In this document: in pieces, positions 9,496 to 17,661 of the stretch
Layout: every line of letters starts with the position of its first letter
How positions within the stretch are numbered: position 1 is the stretch's first letter
Assembly: GCF_002917095.1 (NCBI RefSeq)
Contig: NZ_PQGA01000011.1
Span: 1-64,000, forward strand
DNA from: Paraburkholderia eburnea
GTDB lineage: Bacteria > Pseudomonadota > Gammaproteobacteria > Burkholderiales > Burkholderiaceae
Reading direction: 5' to 3'
DNA: 64,000 bases
Notes under the pieces: generated by a model
Seen by the model: only the letters and a program-made list of their open reading frames with translations
What the model was told of the DNA's origin: nothing
Database searches by the model: none
Program-made: the position numbers and the translations under genes

Positions 9496-10593
9496 ATGAA
9501 CGTCACCGAATACTACGAATCAGAACTGCAGAAACGGGGATATAAGCCTGATGCGGCGCAACGCGTCGCCATCGATCGACTGCAGCGGTGCTATGACGAG
9601 TGGGTCGAATACAAGTCGCGTCGCTCCAACGCGTTCTGGAAGCTGATTAACCGTCCCGACCTGCCGCGCGGCGTCTACATGTGGGGCGGCGTGGGGCGCG
9701 GCAAGAGCTTCCTGATGGACAGTTTCTTCGCGGTCGTGCCGGTGCAGCGCAAGACGCGCCTGCATTTCCACGAGTTCATGCGCGAAGTGCACCGCGAACT
9801 CGAAGAACTCAAAGGCCAGGCCGATCCGCTCGACGAACTCGCGCGCCGGATCGCGAAGCGCTATCGCCTGATCTGCTTCGACGAATTTCACGTCTCCGAC
9901 ATCGCGGACGCGATGATTCTCTATCGTCTGCTCGACCGCCTGTTCTCGAATGGCGTGCAGTTCGTGATGACCTCCAACTACGATCCGGATCTGCTCTATC
10001 CCGATGGCCTGCATCGCGACCGTATGCTGCCCGCGATCGCGCTCATCAAGGAAAAGTTGGACGTCCTGAACGTCGATGCCGGCATCGACTATCGGCAGCG
10101 CACGCTCGCGCAGGTCGAGGTCTATCACACGCCGCTGGGCGCGGCGGCGGACAAGGCGTTGCGCCGCTCGTTTTCGCAACTTGCCGCGGTGCCCGATGAA
10201 AGCCCGTTGCTGCATATCGAGAAGCGTGAGCTCAAGGCGCTGCGTAAGGCGGACGGCGTGGTGTGGTTCGACTTTGCTACGCTGTGCGGCGGCCCGCGCT
10301 CGCAGAACGACTATCTCGAACTGGCGAGCCGTTTTCACGCGGTAATCCTGTCCGACGTGCCGCAGATGACGCCGCGCATGGCCTCCGAGGCGCGCCGCTT
10401 CACCTGGCTCATCGACGTGTTTTACGACCACAAGGTCAAGCTGCTGATGTCGGCGGCGGTGCCGCCCGAGGATCTCTATCCCGAAGGACCGATGGCCAAC
10501 GAATTCACGCGCACGGTCTCGCGGATCGTCGAGATGCAATCGAAGGAGTATCTGGAAACGCCGCGCCGCATCGTCAATACGGCATTGACCTGA
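9496..10593 (+). CDS. zapE: AFG1-family ATPase, cell-division protein ZapE
   Basis: A 365-aa P-loop ATPase. It has Walker A GGVGRGKS (about residues 64-71), Walker B LICFDEFHVSD (near 130-140) and a sensor-like FVMTSNYDPDLLYPDGL. These are hallmarks of the YhcM/ZapE/LACE1 family. ZapE associates with the Z-ring in E. coli and influences division under stress; the eukaryotic homologue acts in mitochondrial protein quality control. The ATG at 9496 (MNVTEYYESEL) is chosen over an upstream extension at 9457. The gene follows lpdA by 128 nt and may be read through from the odh operon, as in other Burkholderiaceae. Confidence 0.93.
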   Translation: MNVTEYYESELQKRGYKPDAAQRVAIDRLQRCYDEWVEYKSRRSNAFWKLINRPDLPRGVYMWGGVGRGKSFLMDSFFAVVPVQRKTRLHFHEFMREVHRELEELKGQADPLDELARRIAKRYRLICFDEFHVSDIADAMILYRLLDRLFSNGVQFVMTSNYDPDLLYPDGLHRDRMLPAIALIKEKLDVLNVDAGIDYRQRTLAQVEVYHTPLGAAADKALRRSFSQLAAVPDESPLLHIEKRELKALRKADGVVWFDFATLCGGPRSQNDYLELASRFHAVILSDVPQMTPRMASEARRFTWLIDVFYDHKVKLLMSAAVPPEDLYPEGPMANEFTRTVSRIVEMQSKEYLETPRRIVNTALT

Positions 10594-10637
10594 GTGCGCA
10601 GGCGGGGCCGCGGCCCGAAATTATCGGAAAATAGACT

Positions 10638-10723
10638 CCGAATCGTTTTTTCAAGATTCGGACTCGTCTGATATGGGCCGCCGGGTCAAGTCGATATCTT
10701 TTGTCAGGACTGGTTCTGACAAA
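10638..10723 (+). promoter_or_regulatory. Two inverted repeats in the leader of the transposase-like gene
   Basis: Two perfect inverted repeats sit in the 140-nt gap after zapE. CCGAATC (10638-10644) pairs with GATTCGG (10655-10661). TTTGTCAG (10700-10707) pairs with CTGACAAA (10716-10723). The second ends directly against the ribosome binding site GGAG (10724-10727) of the next gene. It could be a protein operator or an mRNA hairpin that limits translation. Neither lies at both ends of the gene, so they are not insertion-sequence termini. Confidence 0.45.
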
Positions 10724-10733
10724 GGAGTAGACC

Positions 10734-11189
10734 ATGACCCCCCATCGCGATATTACCGAGGAAGAATGGCAGCGCGTCTTGCCGCTGCTGCCCGAATTGC
10801 GCCCGCGTTCGGAAATGCGCGGCCGGCCGCTCGCCAATACCCGTTCGGTGCTCAACGGCGTCCTGTGGGTCATGTATAGCGGCGCCACCTGGTCGGCCAT
10901 GCCGCGCCGCTATCCCTCGTATCAGACCTGCCATCGCCGCTTCAAGGCGTGGCACGACGATGGCGTGCTCAAGCCTGTGATGGCCGAGCTGTTCGGCGAA
11001 GAGGGCGTTGCGCTGTGCGACACCATCGAGGCGCGCATGCGCAAGCATCTGAGCCGCGCGGAAAAAGCCGCCGCTCGCATTCAGGAAGGGCTGCAGGCCG
11101 CACCGCGCAATTCGCCGTTCAGTCCTGCGGTTGCGCAGGGCGTGCCGCCTTCGCTGGGCTATCGGTCGGTGTATCGGCATACGGCTTGA
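10734..11189 (+). CDS. Stand-alone DUF4096 (IS5-type transposase N-terminal domain) protein
   Basis: A 151-aa protein whose first 100 residues match the N-terminal DNA-binding domain of IS5/IS402-type transposases: ITEEEWQRVLPLLPE, GRPLANTRSVLNGVLWVMYSGATWSAMP, YPSYQTCHRRFKAWHDDGV. The catalytic DDE core is absent; instead there is a unique tail from about residue 100. The reading frame is intact, has a proper ribosome binding site and ends just before a strong terminator. It looks like a maintained gene rather than a decaying element. It may have been domesticated as a DNA-binding regulator, perhaps acting on the inverted repeats upstream. The family call is good; the function is inferred. 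Confidence 0.75.
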   Translation: MTPHRDITEEEWQRVLPLLPELRPRSEMRGRPLANTRSVLNGVLWVMYSGATWSAMPRRYPSYQTCHRRFKAWHDDGVLKPVMAELFGEEGVALCDTIEARMRKHLSRAEKAAARIQEGLQAAPRNSPFSPAVAQGVPPSLGYRSVYRHTA

Positions 11190-11217
11190 CGCCGGGCATT
11201 ACGCTGCGCTCAATATG

Positions 11218-11252
11218 AAACGAGGCCGCCTTGTTTTAAGGCGGCCTCGTTT
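11218..11252. terminator. Bidirectional rho-independent terminator
   Basis: A perfect 15-bp stem: AAACGAGGCCGCCTT (11218-11232) pairs with AAGGCGGCCTCGTTT (11238-11252) around a 5-nt loop. It sits between two convergent genes and can serve both. Confidence 0.85.
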
Positions 11253-11284
11253 GCTTTACGCGATATGTACCGCAGTGCGAAACA

Positions 11285-11767
11285 TTATTGCTGGCGCACC
11301 CAGGTCTGCGAGCGGCCCAGCAGCGAGATGCCCATATAGCCGCGCACGACCAGCTTCTGGCCGCCGTCTTCGGTGTGCATCTTGCAGCGATAGATCTTGC
11401 CGTTCTCCGGGTCGAGGATGTTGCCGCCATCCCATTCGTCGCCGGCCTTCTTCATGCTGTCGATGATCGTCATGCCGAGGATCAACTGATCCTTGCGTGC
11501 GTCCGTGCAGGCGGTGCAGCGGCGATCGGGCTGATCGTTCGCGCCGAGTCCCTTGATGACCTTGCCGGAGAGCGCGCCGCTGCCGTCGTCGCTGATCTGC
11601 ACGAGCGCCTTGGGCTGGCCCGTGTGGTCGTCGATGGTCTGCCATACGCCGACGGGCGAATTCGTTTGTGCCTGGGCGGCCACGACAGCGCCGAGCAGCG
11701 CGCCGGCCAACGCGACCTGACGTGCCGCGCGCACGGCGAACGAGGCGGAACGGTTGAATGTTTTCAT
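11285..11767 (-). CDS. Exported DUF2147 family protein
   Basis: 160 aa. A Sec signal peptide ends near AVVAAQAQ. The mature part starts SPVGVWQTIDDHTGQPKAL and continues with GKVIKGLG, CTACTDARKDQLILGMTII and the WDGGNILDPENGKIYRCKM segment, all typical of DUF2147 proteins. These are small periplasmic beta-rich proteins of unknown role, common in Burkholderiales. A strong ribosome binding site (GGAGGAAG) precedes the ATG. It is convergent with the transposase-like gene, and the terminator between them serves its 3' end. No neighbour suggests a partner. Confidence 0.85.
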   Translation of the reverse strand: MKTFNRSASFAVRAARQVALAGALLGAVVAAQAQTNSPVGVWQTIDDHTGQPKALVQISDDGSGALSGKVIKGLGANDQPDRRCTACTDARKDQLILGMTIIDSMKKAGDEWDGGNILDPENGKIYRCKMHTEDGGQKLVVRGYMGISLLGRSQTWVRQQ

Positions 11768-11980
11768 GTGTCTTCCTCCACTGATGTTTATCTATGCGTG
11801 ATGAACGGCATCGCGTCGGGCCGCGTAGGTCGGGCCGCGTAGGCGTGACGGTCAGGGCAGGATACGCGAAAGCGCGGCGTGCGTTTGCGAGGAGAAACTC
11901 TAGTCGGCGGGCACGGTGCGCCTATCGCGCGATACATTGCACGGCGCGTGCCCGCTGATCCGGTTCATTCGACCGTGCGA

Positions 11981-13702
11981 TCAATTGAGTTGATACGAGA
12001 ACGTCGCATTGAAGCGTGGACTGCGCGACGCGCTTTCGACGGGCGCATCGGCCAGCGCCTTCGCCACCGATAGATCCAGGCTGTAATAGCGTCCATCGGA
12101 GAGACGGAAGCCGATCGACGCCGACGACAGCCGCGACGGCGAGGGCGTGCCCGCATGCAGATAAACGCGCGCCATATCGAACGACACATAGGGCGTGAGC
12201 GTCTGCAGCCAAACCTTGCCGACCTTGAGCGGCCGGTTGAGTTCGAGCGAGTAAGCCCAACCCGAATCGCCCGATGCCTCGCCCGGCTCATAGCCCGCCG
12301 CGAAACGCTGCGCGCCGAACGAAATCTGCTCGGACGTCGGCAGCGAGACCGGGCTGTACTGCCCGATCACCGCGACGGCGGTGCCGAAGCCCATCGGCCA
12401 GTCGTTGGTCTGCGAGAACGACGCATTGGTGCGCACGAAATTCAGCGACGCGGGGTTCTGCAACGTGAGGCCGGCGATATTGGTATCCGCCGATTTCGAC
12501 GCGCCGAGCACGTTGAACGCCTTCGCCACCGCGATGCTCGCCTTGCGCACCTGGCCGGTTTGCACGTCGGTGTAATCGGCCTGCAACTGAACCACGCGCA
12601 CCTGCGATTTCAGTCCGTATTGCAGCCCGTTGATGGTGTTGTGATAGCGGTCCTCATCATGCGCCGCATAGGCGCTGAGCGTGCCCACCACGCTGCGCGT
12701 ATTGCTCAGCAGCAACGGATACGACAGCGCGCCGGTAATCTTGTCGCTGATGACGGTGCGCTCGACGTAGCTGGGCAGGCCCGGATTATCGGTCGGGTTG
12801 CCGCGGTAATGCGAGGCATCGATTTTTGCCATGAGGCCGTCGCTTGCGATCGGCACTGCCGCGTGCGCGGCGAGATACGTGACGTTGTCGCGTCCCTTGG
12901 GCAACAGCGCCGACACGCTCAACTGCTCGCCGAACGGCGTGAGCCCGTTCTCGGTGAGCGTCAGCAGGCCCTGCACGCCGGGGTGATTGAAGTCGATCCC
13001 GGTGCTGACGTCGTAGGGCTTTTGCGTGGCGTCGAGTTCGAGCGTGGTCGCGCCGTCCGTGTTGGTGGGCGGCGGCACGTTGGCTTTCACCTTGAGGCCC
13101 GGCAGCAGCCCGAGCACGTTGATATAGCGCTGGAACGTGGCGGTGCGCAGCGGCCGGTCCTCGACGATATGCGCCGCGATCGCACGCATCTTGTCTTCGA
13201 GCTTGCCCGGCTTGCCCGTGATCTTCACGTCGTTCACATAGCCTTCGACGACGGTGATGCGCACGGCGCCGCCCGCGAAATCCTGCGCGGGCACGAACGC
13301 GAACGAGAGCGCGTAGCCGCGCTCCTGATAGAGCTTCGTCACCTCGTTGGCCGTCTCGATGAGCTGGCCAATCGTGATGTCGTGGTTCGCGAGGGGCGCG
13401 AATCGCTTCACGACCTCGTCGAACGGAATCGATTTCACGCCCTCGACCTTGAAGGTGGTCGGCGTGATGTGCGTGGCGAGCAACTGCTGCAATTGCGGCG
13501 TCTGCTGCTCCACCTGCACCGTTACGTTAGGCGCCTTCTGCGGCGCGTTGATCTGAGGCAGTGCGTCGAGCGGGTTCCCTGCTGCTGGATTGCCGCTCGA
13601 CGCCGGCCTGCTTTGTTGCGCTACTGCCACCCCCGTCAAGCCGCTGCCCGCCATCACCCCCAACGCGGCGAGCACGGCCCATTCTGCGACTGCGCCTTTC
13701 AT
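11981..13702 (-). CDS. TpsB/FhaC-type outer-membrane transporter (ShlB/HecB family)
   Basis: A 573-aa two-partner-secretion translocator. There is a signal peptide (about 1-29), a proline-rich lead, and a POTRA domain at about 83-165 (TFKVEGVKSIPFDEVVKRFAPL through ITVVEGYVNDVKITG). A second POTRA-like stretch follows (RPLRTATFQRYINVLGLLPGLKVKA), then a C-terminal 16-strand barrel region with FGAQRFAAGYEPGEASGDSGWAYSLEL and a terminal FSYQLN. Such proteins move one large substrate across the outer membrane. No TpsA exoprotein with a TPS haemagglutination domain is present in the window. The genes upstream on the same strand encode two repeat lipoproteins, which are possible substrates. The SD GAGGGCA is the same as for the 17143 gene. 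Confidence 0.9.
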   Translation of the reverse strand: MKGAVAEWAVLAALGVMAGSGLTGVAVAQQSRPASSGNPAAGNPLDALPQINAPQKAPNVTVQVEQQTPQLQQLLATHITPTTFKVEGVKSIPFDEVVKRFAPLANHDITIGQLIETANEVTKLYQERGYALSFAFVPAQDFAGGAVRITVVEGYVNDVKITGKPGKLEDKMRAIAAHIVEDRPLRTATFQRYINVLGLLPGLKVKANVPPPTNTDGATTLELDATQKPYDVSTGIDFNHPGVQGLLTLTENGLTPFGEQLSVSALLPKGRDNVTYLAAHAAVPIASDGLMAKIDASHYRGNPTDNPGLPSYVERTVISDKITGALSYPLLLSNTRSVVGTLSAYAAHDEDRYHNTINGLQYGLKSQVRVVQLQADYTDVQTGQVRKASIAVAKAFNVLGASKSADTNIAGLTLQNPASLNFVRTNASFSQTNDWPMGFGTAVAVIGQYSPVSLPTSEQISFGAQRFAAGYEPGEASGDSGWAYSLELNRPLKVGKVWLQTLTPYVSFDMARVYLHAGTPSPSRLSSASIGFRLSDGRYYSLDLSVAKALADAPVESASRSPRFNATFSYQLN

Positions 13703-13936
13703 CGAACTGCCCTCGGACTTGTCGGACGGCGCGCAACGGTTCCCTGAAACATCCGCTGCGCGCCGCCTCTTTATGTCGCCTTTGCGGCGATCTGTGGCTC
13801 CCTGATTGCCTGTGTTTATTGTTTCTGCGTACTACGTACTACCTGTCCCGGTGATGCCTGGGCCAGTCGAGGCCTGGCGTCCCTCTCCAGATGCCAGACC
13901 ACGCAGCGCCATGTTGCCCGATGATTGTTGCGCGCG

Positions 13937-15451
13937 CTACGGCAGCTTATGGAGCAAGCCGCTCAGTAATCCCCCCGATGTACTCGTGCTGCCAGAACTG
14001 CTTGAAGACGTCGCGCTGCCCGTGGTCGCGCCGAGCGCACCCGTGAGCGTGCCGACGAGCGTGGTGACCGGTTGAAGCAGCGCCCCCGCGTTGCTTGCCG
14101 TCGTCGTCGTGCCCGACGTGCCCGATGTGCCACCCGTGACCGAGGTGGCCGTACCCGCGGCCGACGTTGCCGTCGAGACCACGCCCGAGAGCAGGCCGCC
14201 GACCACCGGCACACCGGACAGGCCGCCCGTGATGGCGCTCGCGCCGCCGCTGGTGCCGGTCAGGCTCGTGATCGAGCCGAGCGGCGAGCTGCCGAGACCC
14301 AGACTCGCGATCACCGCATTGAGCGGACCGAGCGGGCCGCTGGCCGCGGCGCCGGTCGGCGGCCCGTTGGCGACGAGCGCCGTGCTGCCGCCGACGAGGC
14401 TCGTGATCAGGCCGGGAATCGGCGCGGCGCCGTTCGCGCCGTTCGGATTCACGAGACCGCCTGCGTTGGTGACGGTGTTGCCAAGCGCGCTCACCAGCGT
14501 GCCGACGTCCGCGCCGACCGGCGAGAGCGGCCCGAGCGCGCCGCCCGCCGTCGATCCGCCCGCCGTTGACGAAACCTTCGCGCCCGCCGTTTGCAGCGCG
14601 CCGCCCACTTGCGCGAGCAGGCCCGAGACCGGCGCGCCGAGACCCGTCGATGTGCCGACCTGCTGCGTGATGAGGCCCGCGGTGGTGACGATCGGCGTGA
14701 TCGCCGTGCTGAGCGGCTGCGTGATCTGTTGCACGGGCGCCGACGACAGCGCGTTGCCGAGCATCTTGCCCGCGGCGTTGACCGTGTTGGCCGTCGTGTC
14801 GAGTGCCGAGGCGAGCGGCGTCGTGACCGGCGCCAGCGGCGCGAGCGGGCCGCTGCCGAGGCCGCCCACCGTGGTGGCGACGCCCTGGACCACGCCGCTC
14901 GTGGCGCTCACGACGTTGCCGAGACCGGCGACGGTCGTGCCGACCGGATTGGCCGTCGAGCCAGTCTGGCCGAGGCCGTTCGAGACGGCGTCGGCGAGCG
15001 CGCCGGCCACGGTCCCCGTGCTCGACACGGTCTGGCCGAGGCCCGAGGTGACCTGCGAGCTGACGCCGCCGGGCAGGGCGGTCGAGCCAATCGCGTTGCC
15101 CAGGTCGCTGGTGGTCTTGGCGACCGAGGTGACCACGCCGGATGTGCCCGTCGTCGCGCCGGTGCCGCCGCCCGAGGTCGAACCCCCCGAGGTCGAGCCG
15201 CTGGTGCCGGTGCCGCCGCTGGTGGAGCCGGTCGTGCTGGTGCCCGTGCTGCCGTCCGGACCCGTGGACGCCGAGGGCGGGGTGTAGCTGCTGCCGCCGC
15301 AGGCGGCGAGGCTGCACGCAATGGCGGCGGCTGCGGCCAGCGCGCTCAGGCGCAGGGTGCGCGCGAAAGCGCTGCCCGGCTCGCTGGCGCGGGGCGCTGC
15401 ATGAATCGCGTGGTTGATCGCGTGGTTGATCGTATTGAAGCGGCTGGACAT
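13937..15451 (-). CDS. Gly/Ser/Thr-rich repeat lipoprotein, paralogue A
   Basis: A 504-aa secreted lipoprotein. A long N-region with the repeat INHAINHAI leads to a signal peptide with lipobox SLAAC (C51), then a Gly/Ser/Thr linker (TSGSTSGGSTSGG). The remainder is low-complexity: repeated LGNTV, VSALGN, GLGAPV, GPLxPL units. Related proteins are often annotated as collagen-like, but I see no regular G-x-y periodicity. Around residues 170-300 it shares a block with the paralogue upstream: GSGPLAPLAxVTTPL, PVQQIT..LS.AITPI and TQQVGTSTGLGAPVSGLL. It probably acts as an extended surface or matrix protein. It sits between its paralogue and the TpsB gene on the same strand, 78 nt and 234 nt away. 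Confidence 0.7.
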   Translation of the reverse strand: MSSRFNTINHAINHAIHAAPRASEPGSAFARTLRLSALAAAAAIACSLAACGGSSYTPPSASTGPDGSTGTSTTGSTSGGTGTSGSTSGGSTSGGGTGATTGTSGVVTSVAKTTSDLGNAIGSTALPGGVSSQVTSGLGQTVSSTGTVAGALADAVSNGLGQTGSTANPVGTTVAGLGNVVSATSGVVQGVATTVGGLGSGPLAPLAPVTTPLASALDTTANTVNAAGKMLGNALSSAPVQQITQPLSTAITPIVTTAGLITQQVGTSTGLGAPVSGLLAQVGGALQTAGAKVSSTAGGSTAGGALGPLSPVGADVGTLVSALGNTVTNAGGLVNPNGANGAAPIPGLITSLVGGSTALVANGPPTGAAASGPLGPLNAVIASLGLGSSPLGSITSLTGTSGGASAITGGLSGVPVVGGLLSGVVSTATSAAGTATSVTGGTSGTSGTTTTASNAGALLQPVTTLVGTLTGALGATTGSATSSSSSGSTSTSGGLLSGLLHKLP

Positions 15452-15508
15452 GACGCTGTCTCCTGATCGAATGGGGACGCTTGAACGGTGTGGGTGGCCG
15501 ATGGCGCG

Positions 15509-15523
15509 GTTACGCGTGGTTAC
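15509..15523. promoter_or_regulatory. Two GTTAC cores between the repeat-lipoprotein genes
   Basis: GGTTAC occurs at 15508-15513 and again at 15518-15523, one helical turn apart, in the 78-nt gap between the two paralogues. The same GTTAC core is strongly enriched upstream of the whole locus (17354-17653). No promoter hexamers are clear here. Confidence 0.35.
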
Positions 15524-15529
15524 TCGCGG

Positions 15530-17143
15530 TTATTTTTTGGCGCCGAGCAGGCCGCCCACGAGCGAGGTGAGCCCGCCGAGCGGGCCGCTCGTGCCGCTGC
15601 CCGAGGTGCCGCCCGTCAAGGAAGAGAGCGAAAGCGCCGGCGTCGTGCTCGTGCTGCTCGACGAGTTGGACGTGCTGGTGGGTTTGGTGCCCGCAGTGAC
15701 GCCGGCACCCGCGACGATCGAGCCGCCCGCCGCGCCCACGCTGTTTACCGTGGTCGTGACCGCGCCGACGACGCCATTGACGAGGCCCGTGACCGGTGCG
15801 AGCGCGCCGGTGCTGCCGCCCGTGGCGGAAGTCAGCGCGCTGGTTGCCGTGGTCAGCGCGCCCGTAACCGGGGCGAGCGGGTTGCTGCCGCTCGAACTCG
15901 TGGTGACCCCGACGCCTGCGCCGATGCCGATCGCGGCGCCCCCGCCGGTCAAGCTGGCGGAGCCGCCCGTGAGGCCGCCCGTCAAGGTGCCCAGCAGGCC
16001 GGTGACCGGGTTGCTGCCGCTCGAACTGCCGCCTGTCAGGAGACCGCCGGCGGTGGCGACCGTCTTGCCCGTATTGGCGACGAGGTTGCCCACGCCCGTC
16101 GTGACGGGGTTCGAACCGCCGGTTTGCGAGACGAGCGCGCCGCCCTTTTGCAGGCCGCTGCCGAGCGTCTGCAGCAGACCCGCGACCGGTGCGCCAAGGC
16201 CCGTTGCCGTGCCGACCGTCTGCGTGGTGGAGGCGACGACCGAGGTGATCGGCGTGATCGCCGAGCTGAGCGTTTGCGTGATCTGTTGCACCGGGCCGGT
16301 CGAGAGCGCGGTCGTGAGCGTGCTGCCGGCGTTCGTGACGGCGTTGCCCAGCGTGCCGACGGCGGTGCCCAGCGGTGTCGTGACGGCGGCGAGCGGGGCA
16401 AGCGGCCCGCTGCCGAGACTCGTGACGAGCGCACCCGCGCTGGCGACGGCCTTGCCCGCGTCGCTCACGACACCGCCCGTGCTGGAGAGCGTGGTGCCGA
16501 CCGGATTGCTGGTGGCGCCAAGCTGGCCGAGACCGCTTGCGAGACCGTTGCCGAGCGTCGACACGGCGCCGCCGACGTTCTGCACGACGCCGCCCGCGGC
16601 CGTCGTCGTAGCCGGGCTAACGCCTGGCAGCGATTGCGAAGCGATCGCGCTGCCGAGACCCGACACCGTTGAACCCGCAGCGCTGACGATGTTGCTGGCG
16701 GAATTGACGACCGCGCCGACGGCGTTTGCTGCGGTGGCCGAACCGGAGCCGGAGCCATTCCCGCTTCCATTTCCGTTTCCGTTGCCGCTGCCATTTCCGC
16801 TGCCGCCGCTGCCATTGTCGCTGGTGGACGAGCCGCCGCCGCTACCGTTGCCGCTGCTGCTCGAGTTGCCGTTGCCCGAGCCACTGCCCGAGCCATTGCC
16901 GGCGGTCGTGTTACCGGAGCCGCTGCCGTTATCGCCGGTAGTCGTGCCGCCGCCCGTGCCGCTGCCGTTGCTGCCCGAACTGCCGCTCGTGCCGCCACTC
17001 GTTTGCAGCGAGCCGTTGCCGCTGCTGCCGGTGCCGCTGCTGAGCGATCCCGATCCGCCGCAGGCACTCAGGGAAAGCACGGTGGCGATCGCGGCTGCGA
17101 TGGCCGTCAAGTGCGCTGCCTTTGCGATGTTGTGATTGTTCAT
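15530..17143 (-). CDS. Gly/Ser/Thr-rich repeat lipoprotein, paralogue B
   Basis: 537 aa. A signal peptide with lipobox LSAC is followed by about 110 residues of almost pure Gly/Ser/Asn/Thr (GSGNGSGSGNGNGSGNGS type). The body consists of low-complexity LGNAV, GLGQLG, GSGPLAPLAAVTTPLG, GPVQQITQTLSSAITPI and TQTVGTATGLGAPVAGLL units shared with paralogue A. The C-terminus ends in GGLTSLVGGLLGAKK. It looks like a lipid-anchored, flexible stalk plus repeat body, suited to adhesion or biofilm matrix. The ATG at 17143 has SD GAGGGCA. A sigma-54 promoter about 75 nt upstream drives it and probably the downstream paralogue and TpsB gene. The biochemical role is unknown. Confidence 0.7.
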   Translation of the reverse strand: MNNHNIAKAAHLTAIAAAIATVLSLSACGGSGSLSSGTGSSGNGSLQTSGGTSGSSGSNGSGTGGGTTTGDNGSGSGNTTAGNGSGSGSGNGNSSSSGNGSGGGSSTSDNGSGGSGNGSGNGNGNGSGNGSGSGSATAANAVGAVVNSASNIVSAAGSTVSGLGSAIASQSLPGVSPATTTAAGGVVQNVGGAVSTLGNGLASGLGQLGATSNPVGTTLSSTGGVVSDAGKAVASAGALVTSLGSGPLAPLAAVTTPLGTAVGTLGNAVTNAGSTLTTALSTGPVQQITQTLSSAITPITSVVASTTQTVGTATGLGAPVAGLLQTLGSGLQKGGALVSQTGGSNPVTTGVGNLVANTGKTVATAGGLLTGGSSSGSNPVTGLLGTLTGGLTGGSASLTGGGAAIGIGAGVGVTTSSSGSNPLAPVTGALTTATSALTSATGGSTGALAPVTGLVNGVVGAVTTTVNSVGAAGGSIVAGAGVTAGTKPTSTSNSSSSTSTTPALSLSSLTGGTSGSGTSGPLGGLTSLVGGLLGAKK

Positions 17144-17218
17144 GGTGTGCCCTCGGTCTCGTATGGTGTGTTCTCTATGTGTTGTGTGCTCGGTTTGTCA
17201 GACCTGCGTCACCTACAC

Positions 17219-17234
17219 TGCAACAGCTGTGCCA
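17219..17234 (-). promoter_or_regulatory. Sigma-54 promoter driving the repeat-lipoprotein genes
   Basis: On the minus strand 17234 to 17219 reads TGGCACAGCTGTTGCA. It matches the sigma-54 consensus TGGCAC-N5-TTGCA at every defined base, with invariant GG and GC separated by exactly 10 nt. Transcription would start near 17207, giving a leader of about 65 nt before the 17143 ATG. Sigma-54 promoters need an enhancer-binding activator; one is encoded at 29789-31177, and candidate upstream sites lie at 17354-17420. Confidence 0.85.
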
Positions 17235-17353
17235 ATTCGAAAGCGCGCGCGGAAAATAACGGTGTTTGCGCGTCGAGGGTTTCGTCTAATCAAGGCGTGA
17301 TAAGCCTTTCAGGGATCGTTTCGTCAAACGAATAAGGCGGGGTAATACGAGGG

Positions 17354-17420
17354 GTAACAGCGTGACGGGCGTTACGTCACGTAACGTGGCACGTGCGGTG
17401 TTACGCGTGACGGGGGTAAC
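17354..17420. promoter_or_regulatory. GTTAC/GTAAC array A, candidate enhancer sites
   Basis: Five GTTAC or GTAAC cores in 67 nt (17354, 17371, 17381, 17400, 17416). Two form a perfect odd-length palindrome, GTTACGTCACGTAAC (17371-17385). Direct repeats CGTGACGGGCGTTAC (17361-17375) and CGTGACGGGGGTAAC (17406-17420) overlap it. The array lies about 147-213 nt upstream of the predicted sigma-54 start site, the normal distance for enhancer-binding-protein sites. Confidence 0.6.
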
Positions 17421-17602
17421 GATGAGAACGCGTATGCGCATTGGGAAATTGCGCGCGCAGCGAATCGCGCCGAAGCGCGGTATGGCTTGCTCACCCGTTT
17501 TTATGCACGAAAACGTTTGGCGTAAAAATGGTTTGCGACTCCTGAATAATTGTGTAATGGTTTGTCCCAAGTTAGCGATAAAACGCATATGCCGATAATG
17601 AC

Positions 17603-17653
17603 GTTACGATCTGTCCGCTGCGTAACGAACGATTGCGTAACGAATACGGTTAC
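17603..17653. promoter_or_regulatory. GTTAC/GTAAC array B, next to the flp promoter
   Basis: Four more cores at 17603, 17622, 17637 and 17649. They include the direct repeat GCGTAACGAA (17620-17629 and 17635-17644) and an inverted GGTTACGC (17648-17655). They overlap the candidate -35 and spacer of the rightward promoter, so a bound protein would affect pilus transcription directly. Confidence 0.55.
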
Positions 17654-17661
17654 GCTATAAA
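17633..17661 (+). promoter_or_regulatory. Candidate promoter of the tad pilus operon
   Basis: TTGCGT (17633-17638) and TATAAA (17656-17661) are separated by exactly 17 nt. The -10 is good and the -35 weak, as expected for an activator-dependent promoter. The leader to flp would be about 190 nt. Confidence 0.4.

Noticed and set aside
12155..13747. A 530-residue plus-strand frame over the TpsB gene
   Set aside because: The minus strand gives a full TpsB with signal peptide and POTRA domains. The plus-strand frame is an antisense shadow.
13937..17143. True collagen repeats in the two lipoproteins
   Set aside because: Both are glycine-rich, but no regular G-x-y triplet run is visible. I call them repeat lipoproteins rather than collagen-like.
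17633..17661. Sigma-54 promoter in front of flp
   Set aside because: I looked for GG-N10-GC with TGGCAC/TTGC on the plus strand in 17144-17856 and found none. The near match TGGCAC at 17387 lacks the GC at the right spacing.
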